A stretch of 64,000 nt of DNA from contig DJYK01000020.1 of NCBI GenBank assembly GCA_002450095.1, forward strand, positions 12,640-76,639, written 5' to 3'. The position numbers were made by a program, and so were the translations under genes. The DNA is from Mageeibacillus sp. UBA6980 (GTDB lineage: Bacteria; Bacillota; Clostridia; Saccharofermentanales; Saccharofermentanaceae). The notes below the pieces were generated by a model. That model did no database searches and was not told where the DNA came from. It saw only the letters and a list, made by a program, of their open reading frames with translations. How positions within the stretch are numbered: the stretch's first letter is position 1; every line of letters begins with the position of its first letter. Below are positions 23,837 through 32,478 of the stretch, piece by piece.

Positions 23837-25081
23837 TTAGGTTCTGTAACTACCGTTTATCTTAACGTAATCGTATGTAAAATCGCATGTAAACATGCGG
23901 TCATGAGCTTCTCCTTCGGAAAGTACGATCTGAATGAGGATATCGTGGCAGGCAAGTATCTTAGCCGCCTCTTCCTCATCGAAATCAACACATACGCCGT
24001 CGTGGAAGAAAAGCATTCCGCCGACAAGAATGTCTACCTTGTTGGGATCAAACTTCGCTCCGGAATATCCTACGGCAGTAAGAACACGACCGATGTTAGC
24101 GTCCTCTCCGAACATAGCAGTCTTAACAAGAGGTGATCTTGCAACTGAAGTAACGATAAGCTTGGCATCATACTCGTCAGCTGCGCCCGTAACCTCGATC
24201 TCGATAAACTTGGATGCGCCTTCTCCGTCAGAAGCGATCATTCTTGCAAGATCATCTGAAAGCTTTGTAAGAGCCCTCTCGAAAAGCTCGTAATCCTCAG
24301 AACCTTCAGTTATCTCTGAAGCTCCTGAAGCACCGTTAGCCATTACGATGACGGAATCACATACGGATGTATCACCATCGACGCTTACACGGTTGAAAGT
24401 ATACTTAACAGCGTTGTGAAGAGCCTTATCGATAAGGTCACTGCTGATATTGGCATCAGTAGTAAATACGCTGATCATTGTAGCAAGATTCGGATGAATC
24501 ATACCGGATCCCTTCGCCTGAGCCGCAATGGTAACCTCTTTGCCGTCACCCATCGTGATTGTTGCAGCAACCTCCTTGGGAACAGTATCCGTAGTCATCA
24601 TCGCGTACTCGGAATTATGAGCACTCTCTTCATCACTTGAAAGAGAATCAACCAGTTCAGGTACAACATTAGTGATCTTATCGACAGGAAGTCTTGAACC
24701 GATAACACCCGTGGAAGCAGTCATAATCTGCTTGCTGTCGCATCCGAGCTTGTCTGCTATCTTAGATGCAACGAGCTCAGCATCATCAACGCCGACCTTG
24801 CCGACACCGGCATTGGCCACTTTACTGTTGATGACAATTCCTCTGACCTTACTTCCGGAGTTAACGATGTCTATTGTTCTTGTAAGCGAATGACCCTTAA
24901 CAAGATTTGATGTATAGACGCCCGCTACATTAGCCGGTGTATCCGATACGATCAAAGCCACATCAAGATATGATGACTTGGGATCATCCTTATTTATGTT
25001 TGCAGGATCACTGCACTTCATTCCTGCCGATACGCCCGAGGCCCTGAAGCCCTTGGGCATGGTTATATATGCTTCTTCCAT
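23837..25081 (-). CDS. argJ: Bifunctional ornithine acetyltransferase/N-acetylglutamate synthase
   Basis: A 414-residue ArgJ, which recycles the acetyl group between N-acetylornithine and glutamate in arginine synthesis. The self-cleavage site is in IHPNLATMISVF, where the Thr of ATM becomes the N-terminal nucleophile of the beta chain. KGSGMIHPN precedes it as in the family, and the C-terminal part has GRVLTAVGYSGA. AAGGAG lies upstream of the ATG. No other arg gene is nearby; it directly follows the purine genes, an unusual position. Confidence 0.95.
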   Translation of the reverse strand: MEEAYITMPKGFRASGVSAGMKCSDPANINKDDPKSSYLDVALIVSDTPANVAGVYTSNLVKGHSLTRTIDIVNSGSKVRGIVINSKVANAGVGKVGVDDAELVASKIADKLGCDSKQIMTASTGVIGSRLPVDKITNVVPELVDSLSSDEESAHNSEYAMMTTDTVPKEVAATITMGDGKEVTIAAQAKGSGMIHPNLATMISVFTTDANISSDLIDKALHNAVKYTFNRVSVDGDTSVCDSVIVMANGASGASEITEGSEDYELFERALTKLSDDLARMIASDGEGASKFIEIEVTGAADEYDAKLIVTSVARSPLVKTAMFGEDANIGRVLTAVGYSGAKFDPNKVDILVGGMLFFHDGVCVDFDEEEAAKILACHDILIQIVLSEGEAHDRMFTCDFTYDYVKINGSYRT

Positions 25082-25094
25082 TTTTTGCTCCTTA

Positions 25095-26276
25095 TTAATG
25101 GTGGAAGAGTCTGATGCCTGTAAATGCCATAGCCATGTTGTACTTGTTGCAGGTCATGATTACATGATCATCCCTGATAGAACCGCCGGGCTCGGCAATA
25201 TACTTAACACCGCTCTTATAAGCTCTCTCGATGTTGTCGCCAAACGGGAAGAACGCATCTGAGCCCAGAGCAACGTCAGTGTTCTTAGCAAGCCACTCCT
25301 TCTTCTCCTCGTCTGTAAGAACCTCAGGCTTCTCCTTGAACAGAGTCTGCCATGTGCCGTCTCTTAAGACATCATCGTGCTCGTCAGAGATATAAACGTC
25401 GATTGTGTTATCTCTGTCAGGTCTTCTGATGCCGTCAACGAACTTAAGTCCCATAACCTTGGGATGCTGGCGGAGCCACCAGATATCCGCCTTATTTCCT
25501 GCAAGGCGTGTGCAGTGGATCCTTGACTGCTGTCCGGCACCGATACCGATGGCCTGACCGTCCTTAACATAGCATACGGAATTACTCTGTGTGTACTTCA
25601 GTGTAATGAGAGAGATAAGAAGATCGATCTTCTTGTCCTCAGGAATCTCCTTATTATCTGTAACGATGTTTGTAAGAAGATCATTATTGATATCAAGCTC
25701 GTTTCTGCCCTGCTCGAAAGTAACACCGAACACCTGCTTCTTCTCGACAGGATCGGGCTTATACTCGGGGTCGATCTTAATAACGTTATATGTACCCTTA
25801 CGCTTTGTCTTAAGTATCTCAAGAGCCTCATCGGTATACCCGGGAGCGATAATACCGTCGGATACCTCTCTTGCAAGCATAGTAGCGGTAATTGCATCAC
25901 ATGTATCGGAAAGAGCGACAAAGTCACCGTAGGAACTCATTCTGTCGGCGCCTCTTGCTCTTGCATAAGCGCATGCGATAGGAGAAAGCTCTCCGAGATC
26001 ATCGACAAAATAGATCTTTGCTTCAGTCTCCGATAAGGGCTTACCTACAGCGGCACCTGCGGGAGATACATGTTTAAATGAAGTTGCTGAAGGAAGACCT
26101 GTCGCCTTCTTTAATTCCTTAACGAGCTGCCATCCGTTAAAAGCATCGAGAAGATTGATATAACCTGGCTTGCCGTTCAATACTTCGATGGGCAGATCGG
26201 AACCGTTCTCCATATAGATACGGGAAGGCTTCTGATTGGGATTACAACCGTACTTAAGCTGCATTTCGTTAGACAT
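25095..26276 (-). CDS. Standalone AICAR transformylase (PurH C-terminal half type)
   Basis: A 393-residue protein with only the formyltransferase part of PurH, which formylates AICAR with 10-formyl-THF to FAICAR. Signatures are TSFKHVSPAGAAVG, KYTQSNSVCYVKDGQ and GAGQQSRIHCTRLAG with KADIWWLRQHP. The MGS-like IMP cyclohydrolase domain of ordinary bifunctional PurH is missing. The cyclization is presumably done by the PurO-like protein encoded 6 nt upstream. AAGGAG precedes the ATG. Confidence 0.94.
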   Translation of the reverse strand: MSNEMQLKYGCNPNQKPSRIYMENGSDLPIEVLNGKPGYINLLDAFNGWQLVKELKKATGLPSATSFKHVSPAGAAVGKPLSETEAKIYFVDDLGELSPIACAYARARGADRMSSYGDFVALSDTCDAITATMLAREVSDGIIAPGYTDEALEILKTKRKGTYNVIKIDPEYKPDPVEKKQVFGVTFEQGRNELDINNDLLTNIVTDNKEIPEDKKIDLLISLITLKYTQSNSVCYVKDGQAIGIGAGQQSRIHCTRLAGNKADIWWLRQHPKVMGLKFVDGIRRPDRDNTIDVYISDEHDDVLRDGTWQTLFKEKPEVLTDEEKKEWLAKNTDVALGSDAFFPFGDNIERAYKSGVKYIAEPGGSIRDDHVIMTCNKYNMAMAFTGIRLFHH

Positions 26277-26282
26277 TTCTTA

Positions 26283-27002
26283 TTACTCCTTGATGTTCTT
26301 ATTAACTATTCTTGTCTCGGATTCGCCTGTGGCGATATCGATGAACTTTACATAAAGAGATACTTTATTCTCTTCATTGAGGCTTGTCCAGAGCATATCG
26401 GTAAAAGAATCGATATCTCCTTCGATGCCGATCTTCTCGGGCTCGCCTTCGAAACTCGGAAGAGGATTGCCGTCACCCATGTATGTATGAATGAATCTTC
26501 CGTCGCCGGCAATGGGATTTGTGTAAGAGAAAGTATGTCTCTCGCATGATTCGGGATTGCCGTCAGCGGACTTTAAGATAGACATCGCATAGTTGAACTT
26601 ACCGTTCTCAACGTGAAGGATACCCGAGATCCTGGGAGTGTAATTAGGAGCGTCATCCTCGAACTCTCGGCCACGAAGGCTCATCTCGAATGTCTGCTGC
26701 TTATCCATAAGCTCGTAGATAGTATCTGTCTGATCGCCGTTGGTAACGATAGTCTTATTTCCGAGAACTCTTACGGGAGAATAGATGATTAGGTGCGGAT
26801 CGGAAAGCTTCGAAGGATCGAATGCCTCTGTCTTGATACCGTCCTCGGTAGCGGTAAATACGCGGTTTCTGGAGTTAACGCTTCTACCCATGATGAAGTA
26901 AGCTGTAACGGCCTTTTTCCCGTCGGAAGATTTGCCTATGATGATGCCTCTTCCGGGATAAGCATTGGTCTTAAGAAGTTCTGAGATGTTTTTCTTTTCC
27001 AT
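26283..27002 (-). CDS. IMP cyclohydrolase, PurO-like
   Basis: A 239-residue protein matching the IMP cyclohydrolase family first described as archaeal PurO, which closes the ring of FAICAR to IMP. Characteristic parts are the N-terminal YPGRGIIIGKSSDGKKAVTAYFIMGRS and RVFTATEDG, and the later RISGILH and GRFIHTYMGDGNP. It sits between purN and the standalone AICAR transformylase, replacing the missing PurH cyclohydrolase domain. The assignment rests on motif memory plus this tight context. Confidence 0.85.
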   Translation of the reverse strand: MEKKNISELLKTNAYPGRGIIIGKSSDGKKAVTAYFIMGRSVNSRNRVFTATEDGIKTEAFDPSKLSDPHLIIYSPVRVLGNKTIVTNGDQTDTIYELMDKQQTFEMSLRGREFEDDAPNYTPRISGILHVENGKFNYAMSILKSADGNPESCERHTFSYTNPIAGDGRFIHTYMGDGNPLPSFEGEPEKIGIEGDIDSFTDMLWTSLNEENKVSLYVKFIDIATGESETRIVNKNIKE

Positions 27003-27007
27003 TTTCT

Positions 27008-27631
27008 TTATTCCTTTACATATGCAATATTATTTTTGATCTCTACTTTACCCTCTGCAAAAAGACTGATCGCCTTAGGAAGGATCACCTGCTCGCACTC
27101 TTTCATAATGCGCTTCTGAAGGACTTCGGGAGTATCATCAGGAAGAACATCGACACACTTTTGAAGAAGGATCGGTCCCTCGTCATAGTTCTCGTTAACA
27201 AGATGGACCGTAGCGCCCGATACCTTTACTCCTCTTGCAAGAGCAGCCTCGTGAGGCTTAATGCCGTACATTCCCTTACCGCAGAACGAAGGAATCAAAG
27301 CCGGATGGATATTGATTATCCTGTTGCTGAATGCCTTTACGGTCTTGGGACCGAGAAGTGACAGGTAACCTGCGAGAACTATAAGTTCCGCACCGCTTTC
27401 TTTAAGCTTGGAAATAACGGCCTCATCCCACTCTTCACGGCTTGCGTAGGATTTAACGCTCATTACCTCAGAAGGGATATTGTTATCGGATGCTCTTTGA
27501 AGAGCGTAAGCACTGTCATTGGATGCAATAACGATACAGATCTCGACATTCTTAAGCTTTCCGTCCCTGATCTGATCGATAATCGCCTGAAGGTTCGTTC
27601 CCCCTCCCGATACAAATACTGCTATCTTCAT
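27008..27631 (-). CDS. purN: Phosphoribosylglycinamide formyltransferase
   Basis: A 207-residue GAR transformylase using 10-formyl-THF in the third step of purine synthesis. The N-terminus KIAVFVSGGGTNLQAIID is the phosphate-binding motif. The catalytic region has INIHPALIPSFCGKGMYG and SGATVHLVNENYDEGPIL, with the Asn, His and Asp of the family. The ATG overlaps the purF stop by 4 nt (ATGA). The order purE-purF-purN continues into the IMP-forming genes. Confidence 0.96.
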   Translation of the reverse strand: MKIAVFVSGGGTNLQAIIDQIRDGKLKNVEICIVIASNDSAYALQRASDNNIPSEVMSVKSYASREEWDEAVISKLKESGAELIVLAGYLSLLGPKTVKAFSNRIINIHPALIPSFCGKGMYGIKPHEAALARGVKVSGATVHLVNENYDEGPILLQKCVDVLPDDTPEVLQKRIMKECEQVILPKAISLFAEGKVEIKNNIAYVKE

Positions 27632-29043
27632 AAGTTAGTCACCTGATGAACGCTCTTCTCATAGGACTCCGGCATACCCGCAACATAATTACCGTCAAAG
27701 CATGCGGAACAGGTATCGCAGATAAGTCCTTCCAGCGCCTGCTTAAGGCACTCGAGACTTATATAGCCCAATGAATCGGCACCGATCATTTCTCCGATCT
27801 GCTCAACAGTCATTCTTGTAGCAGGAAGATCCTTATCGGAAGAAGCATTGACGCCGTAGCAGCACGGGAACTTAACTTCAGGAGACGCGAGTCTTACGTG
27901 AACCTCGGAAGCACCGTTATCCTTAAGGAATCTTATTATGTGCTTGGTAGTTGTTCCTCGAACGAGTGAGTCGTCTACGATAGCGATCCTCTTACCCTTG
28001 ATAGCTTCCTTAAGAACGGCAAACTTCATTCTTACTGCAAGCTCTCTTTGCTCCTGAGTGCTCTTTATAAAGGTTCTTCCGACATAACGGTTCTTGAGAA
28101 GTCCCATACCGTATGTAACGCCGAGACCGTCAGCAAAACCTAATGCTGCGGCATTACCGGAATCGGGCGCACCGATTACGAGGTCGCAGTCACAGGGATG
28201 AAGTCTTGCCAAAGCCTTACCTGCTTCATATCTTGACTTAAAGATATTGGTTCCGTCGATAACGGAGTCAGGTCTTGCAACGTATACATATTCGAATATG
28301 CAGATCTTACCGTTCTTTATCCGCTCTTCGCTTGATACTTCGGAATTATAGTAAATGCTCGATACTTCATCCTTGGAGATGGAGAGTATCTCACCTGGTT
28401 CGAGATCTCTTACAAACTCGGCATCGAGAGCGTCAAAGGAACAGTTCTCGGATGCTACCATCCACTGGTTACCCTTCTTGCCCAAGGAAAGAGGTCTTAA
28501 TCCGTATGGGTCACGAACCGCTATAAGCTTGTCTTCCGTCATAATGATAAGAGCGTATACACCTTTAAGCTCCTTCATGGTCTTAAGGATAGCGTCTTCC
28601 GTAGTTTCCGTAACGACTCTGTTTCTCGAGAAAAGCGAGAGGATCAGCTCGGTATCGGTACTGGTCTGAAAGATAGCGCCCTGATTCTTAAGATCTTCTC
28701 TGATCTCATCAGCGTTAAGGATAACGGAATCGGAACTCAATGAGATATTTCCGACTCTTGATTTGATGACAACGGGCTGGATACCGTCAGGACCGACTAT
28801 ACCGTCAGCGCCTCTGGCGTGGGCTATGGCACAGGTTCCGCTCAAAGCATTGAGCGTGATCTCGTCAAAGATATCGGCAACCATACCGTCTCTTTTGTGA
28901 ACGAGGAACGAACCGTTGTTGTTGATTGCTATTCCGGCTGCCTCCTGACCTCTGTGCTGCAGCGAGAAAATGCCGTAATATGCTGTCCTGGCAGTTCCTT
29001 CATCAATTCCGGCTCTGTTTATTACTCCGAAAATTCCACTCAT
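27628..29043 (-). CDS. purF: Amidophosphoribosyltransferase with Ser at the glutaminase nucleophile position
   Basis: A 471-residue PurF, which makes phosphoribosylamine from PRPP. The PRPP loop VDDSLVRGTTT is intact, as is HRGQEAAGI of the glutaminase domain. Cys residues matching the Fe-S ligands of the Bacillus enzyme are present (KICIFEYVY, KFPCCYG, ICDTCSAC). The protein begins MSGIFG where the family has MCGIFG: the N-terminal catalytic Cys is Ser. The purE stop is one base upstream, so no longer propeptide with another Cys is possible. GlmS in this window keeps MCGI. The enzyme may depend on ammonia. Confidence 0.93.
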   Translation of the reverse strand: MSGIFGVINRAGIDEGTARTAYYGIFSLQHRGQEAAGIAINNNGSFLVHKRDGMVADIFDEITLNALSGTCAIAHARGADGIVGPDGIQPVVIKSRVGNISLSSDSVILNADEIREDLKNQGAIFQTSTDTELILSLFSRNRVVTETTEDAILKTMKELKGVYALIIMTEDKLIAVRDPYGLRPLSLGKKGNQWMVASENCSFDALDAEFVRDLEPGEILSISKDEVSSIYYNSEVSSEERIKNGKICIFEYVYVARPDSVIDGTNIFKSRYEAGKALARLHPCDCDLVIGAPDSGNAAALGFADGLGVTYGMGLLKNRYVGRTFIKSTQEQRELAVRMKFAVLKEAIKGKRIAIVDDSLVRGTTTKHIIRFLKDNGASEVHVRLASPEVKFPCCYGVNASSDKDLPATRMTVEQIGEMIGADSLGYISLECLKQALEGLICDTCSACFDGNYVAGMPESYEKSVHQVTNL

Positions 29044-29044
29044 A

Positions 29045-29551
29045 TCAAAGCCCGGCCTCCTCTAATTTTTTATTAAGTTTTTCTTCTTTGACATCAACGG
29101 ACGATGCGAGTTCCTTCTTGTACTCCAAAAGCTTCGAAGACATCTCATCATCGCTTACGGCGATTATCTGCACAGCGAGCAATGCAGCATTGGAACCACC
29201 GTCGATCGCTACAGTCGCTACCGGGATACCGGTCGGCATCTGCACAGTGGCATAAAGGGCATCTACTCCGTTCAATGCTCCGCCTTTACAAGGTATTCCT
29301 ATAACGGGAAGGATCGTATGTGCAGCAAGGACACCTGCAAGATGCGCAGCCAGACCTGCCGCAGCGATTATAGCACTGAATCCGTTTTCTTTTGCATTTG
29401 AAGCAAGTTCGGATGCCTTAGCGGGGCTTCTGTGTGCCGAAGCAATATGAACTTCATATTCGACTCCGAATCTTTTGAGGATTTTAAAACATCCCTCCAT
29501 AACGGGGAAATCCGAATCAGAACCCATGATTACAAGAACTTTGTGTGCCAT
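29045..29551 (-). CDS. purE: N5-carboxyaminoimidazole ribonucleotide mutase
   Basis: A 168-residue class I PurE. The N-terminal VLVIMGSDSDFPVM binds the phosphate, followed by IASAHRSPAKA with the catalytic His, and AAGLAAHLAGVLAAHT and PVIGIPCKGGALNGVDAL. No purK is in the window, so the source of N5-CAIR is not shown. It heads the purE-purF-purN-purO-AICAR transformylase run, 20 nt after the CapA gene; no promoter or purine riboswitch is visible in that gap. Confidence 0.96.
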   Translation of the reverse strand: MAHKVLVIMGSDSDFPVMEGCFKILKRFGVEYEVHIASAHRSPAKASELASNAKENGFSAIIAAAGLAAHLAGVLAAHTILPVIGIPCKGGALNGVDALYATVQMPTGIPVATVAIDGGSNAALLAVQIIAVSDDEMSSKLLEYKKELASSVDVKEEKLNKKLEEAGL

Positions 29552-29570
29552 TTTGTTACCTTCCTATTAT

Positions 29571-30680
29571 TTATTCATCTTCCTGGTTCCATTTAAGTCT
29601 GTCCATTACGCGATAATAATCATCCGAATCCCATTCATAAGGTCTGGGGCAATAATCATTAGACGCAAAACTGGTCTGACTGTACGGTACAACCGTAAGA
29701 TTATATTCCTCGACATATGAATTTGTCTCATCCATAACGAATTCACACCTGACTATACAGGTATCGGGGTCGGATAAGCCCGTATTTCCGCCAAAACAGA
29801 AATTGGAAAGACTGTATAAGATATACTTTCCGTTATAAAGCTCAATAGGCTCCAGCCGGTGCGGATGAGTGCCGACGACTATATCGGCACCGTAATCAAT
29901 AAGAGCATGCCCGACATATATCTGGTCATTCGTAGGTTCATAGTATCTTTCTATGCCCCAATGGCAGGAAACGATTACTATCTGACAGCCCGCTTCCCTT
30001 AATTCATCTATCAGAGGGTAAGCGGTGGAAGCGGTATCACCATTGCCTATCATATCGATACCGAGCATACCGATCTTGATACCGCGTACTTCATATATCG
30101 CAGTCTGATGCTGGTTACTCCAAAGGATACCGGCCTCCTCCAATGTCTGCTGAGTGGTAATAAGACCGTCCTCCCAATAATCATAGCTGTGGTTATTCGA
30201 GAGATTTACGGCTTCAATACTGCCGTTCAGAAGCATCTGTACGCTCTCCGGGACATTCGCAAATACAAATTCCTTAGTCATATGGGGAGCAGACTCGTCA
30301 CCGTACGTTCCTTCAAAGTTAGCATAAGTAAGATCATCAGTGGCAAGGTACTCGGCACAGTTTTGAAAGCAATAGGTCCAATCCCCGTCTACGACGGCGT
30401 CAAAGCTACCGGGCGCACCGCTCCATGCGAGAGCATCAGCCAAGGTAAGGTCACCGAGAAAACTTACCACGATATGTTCGGGTGCCGGTGTGGGTGTAGG
30501 CGTCGGAATCGGAGAAGGTGTAGGTGTCGGAGTTGAAGAAGGTACAGTCTCGGCTGATTCGGTTTCAATGATCTGTGTATCGGAAGGAACGGCAATTGCA
30601 GAACATGCCGCTAATACAAATGATGATGTAAGCATCACAAATAATGAGGTCAAACCTGCTCTTACTCTCTTCCCAGTCAA
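29571..30680 (-). CDS. CapA-family (PGA_cap) lipoprotein
   Basis: A 369-residue secreted lipoprotein of the CapA/PgsA calcineurin-like fold. The lipobox is VLAACS (Cys near residue 26). A low-complexity Pro-Thr linker (about residues 48-67) leads to the catalytic-type domain with VSFLGDLTLA, YANFEGTYGD, NLSNNHSYDY, VSCHWGIE and GTHPHRLEP. In Bacillus such proteins belong to poly-gamma-glutamate synthesis, but no capB or capC is here. It follows the GH5 lipoprotein gene by 6 nt, suggesting a shared surface role. Confidence 0.86.
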   Translation of the reverse strand: MTGKRVRAGLTSLFVMLTSSFVLAACSAIAVPSDTQIIETESAETVPSSTPTPTPSPIPTPTPTPAPEHIVVSFLGDLTLADALAWSGAPGSFDAVVDGDWTYCFQNCAEYLATDDLTYANFEGTYGDESAPHMTKEFVFANVPESVQMLLNGSIEAVNLSNNHSYDYWEDGLITTQQTLEEAGILWSNQHQTAIYEVRGIKIGMLGIDMIGNGDTASTAYPLIDELREAGCQIVIVSCHWGIERYYEPTNDQIYVGHALIDYGADIVVGTHPHRLEPIELYNGKYILYSLSNFCFGGNTGLSDPDTCIVRCEFVMDETNSYVEEYNLTVVPYSQTSFASNDYCPRPYEWDSDDYYRVMDRLKWNQEDE

Positions 30681-30686
30681 TTTGCC

Positions 30687-31883
30687 TTAACCTTCCTCAG
30701 GAATTGTAAAATCCTGTCCGAGAATCAACGATCTGACGAAGAGACCTGATTCTGAGAGCATCTCGTCAGGCCAATGCGCTGCGATCTTCTGCTCGACAGT
30801 AAACTGATTGGAATAAAGCCTTAGAGCATTCGAGCTCTCTATACTCGATCCGCCTATAGACCAGTTACACCAGGATATGTTATTGGAATCAAGGAAATCC
30901 ATCCATTCCAATGTTTCCTCATAATAGACCCCGTTTCCGCCGGAATCCTGAGAAACACCCCATTCGGTACAGAATATCGGAAGACCGCTGTCTATCGCAG
31001 TCTGAGCACGGTCGCGCAATTCCTGACCGTGAGAACCGGCATAGAAGTGAAGCGTATACATTACATTATCATCATCGATAGGATTCAATGCGGCCTGATC
31101 GACTTCCTGACTCCAACTGGGTGTACCGACGATGATTATGTTATCGGGATCGTTCTCTCTTATAGCCGCTATAACTGTCTCGGCATAAGGCTTGATAACG
31201 TTATCCCAGTCCACATCCGCTTCAGGATCATCGAATCTTTGACCGTTCGGTTCATTGCAGATCTCATATATAACATTAGGATAATCGCCGTAAAGCGCGG
31301 ATATTCTGGAGAAGAAGTCTACTGCTTCATCCTGAAATTCAGTCGGATCGCCGTCGTAGAGAATATGCCAGTCAATGATAACGTAAGCTCCGTGAGCGAT
31401 CAAAGTATCAGCATAACCGCACACTTCATCAAAGTATCTTTCAGGGAAATACGTATATCCGTTATCAAGACCTCTTGTTGTCATGGCAAGTCTTATTACC
31501 TGACAACCCCAATCGTGGATCAATGTATCTGCAACATCATCCGTAAAGAACTGAAAGCAGGACTGAATACCGTAACTGCTCATTCCTCTAAGCTGTACAG
31601 GTTCTCCCGCTTCATTAACAAGCTGATTTCCCTGAACGCTCAATTGGCCGTTCACTTCAACCGGAATATCGGTAACCTGAGGCGTACTCATGGGACCTAT
31701 TGAAGGCTCAGTCTCGATAACAGTCTCCTCCAATGAAGATTCCGAAGATTCAGAAGTCTGAACAGCCGTGATAACGGGATCCGAAGGTAAGGTTTCCGGA
31801 GGTAATTTTGAAGAACAAGATGCAAACACGATCGAGCAGCATATTGCCAAAGCTACACCTGCAGGCAACATTTTAAACTTCAT
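30687..31883 (-). CDS. Secreted GH5 endoglucanase-like lipoprotein
   Basis: A 398-residue cell-surface glycoside hydrolase. The lipobox is VFASCS (Cys near 23), then a Ser/Thr/Glu-rich linker and a GH5 barrel from about residue 80. The acid/base Glu is in IYEICNEPNG and the nucleophile Glu in FCTEWGVS; HFYAGSHGQ and WHILYDGDP are further GH5 signatures. It resembles GH5 cellulases acting on beta-1,4-glucans. No carbohydrate-binding or dockerin module is seen. GGGAG lies about 10 nt upstream of the ATG. Confidence 0.92.
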   Translation of the reverse strand: MKFKMLPAGVALAICCSIVFASCSSKLPPETLPSDPVITAVQTSESSESSLEETVIETEPSIGPMSTPQVTDIPVEVNGQLSVQGNQLVNEAGEPVQLRGMSSYGIQSCFQFFTDDVADTLIHDWGCQVIRLAMTTRGLDNGYTYFPERYFDEVCGYADTLIAHGAYVIIDWHILYDGDPTEFQDEAVDFFSRISALYGDYPNVIYEICNEPNGQRFDDPEADVDWDNVIKPYAETVIAAIRENDPDNIIIVGTPSWSQEVDQAALNPIDDDNVMYTLHFYAGSHGQELRDRAQTAIDSGLPIFCTEWGVSQDSGGNGVYYEETLEWMDFLDSNNISWCNWSIGGSSIESSNALRLYSNQFTVEQKIAAHWPDEMLSESGLFVRSLILGQDFTIPEEG

Positions 31884-32061
31884 AGCACAAATACTCCCAG
31901 AAAAGATAAAATCAGTATATTATTTTAATAAGTTTTATTCAATAATCTAATTATCAAATGACCTTGACGCTCATTCAATTATTTGTCATACTTTGTTAAC
32001 AAATTAAATCTTATCAAGATATATAATTAATTTAGTAGTAAACACAGAGGAGAAATACAGG

Positions 32062-32403
32062 ATGTCACGAGTAGACAGTTTACGTAATAAGATTATGAAG
32101 CTGGCCGCCAAAGGCAAGCTGGACGGTCTTGTAAAACTATCCGGTGATTCCGATGAGGCAGTACGTACAGAAGTAGCAATTGCGATGGGACAGATCAGAA
32201 CATATGAAGCCGGAATGGCTTTGATTCCGCTTCTTCGTGACTCTTCCCCTTCCGTAAGAGCAGCCGCTTCGACATCCGCTGCCGATATAGGAGCAAAACA
32301 CTGTGAGGAATATGTTAAGAAGTTAGCTTTTGCCGATGCGGATCCTAACGTCAGACAGATTGCAAAGAGTGCATTTGACCGACTGAAGGACAGAATAGTC
32401 TGA
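32062..32403 (+). CDS. HEAT-repeat protein
   Basis: A 113-residue helical-repeat protein of the HEAT/PBS-lyase type, with three units: LVKLSGDSDEAVRTEVAIAMG, LIPLLRDSSPSVRAAASTSA and VKKLAFADADPNVRQIAKSA. It has no catalytic motif and probably serves as a small protein-protein scaffold. GAGGAG lies 9 nt before the ATG, with TATAAT at 32022-32027 as a possible -10 box. It stands alone on the plus strand, followed by a perfect bidirectional terminator. Confidence 0.82.
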   Translation: MSRVDSLRNKIMKLAAKGKLDGLVKLSGDSDEAVRTEVAIAMGQIRTYEAGMALIPLLRDSSPSVRAAASTSAADIGAKHCEEYVKKLAFADADPNVRQIAKSAFDRLKDRIV

Positions 32404-32420
32404 GTTAAATAACAGATAAT

Positions 32421-32452
32421 AAGAAGCCCCGCTTGAACAAGCGGGGCTTCTT
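32421..32452. terminator. Bidirectional terminator between the HEAT gene and nagB
   Basis: A perfect 15-bp inverted repeat (AAGAAGCCCCGCTTG and its complement) with a two-base centre. The AAGAAG/CTTCTT ends provide a U-containing tail in both directions. It separates the convergent HEAT-repeat and nagB genes. Confidence 0.9.
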
Positions 32453-32478
32453 GTATGTCTGTAAAATAGAGAATGCTG

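Noticed and set aside
29551..29571. A purine riboswitch or PurR box before purE.
   Set aside because: The gap to the upstream gene is about 20 nt and contains only the ribosome binding site.
30480..30545. Tandem GT-rich repeat that looks like a minisatellite.
   Set aside because: It encodes the Pro-Thr linker of the CapA-family lipoprotein; low-complexity coding sequence explains it.
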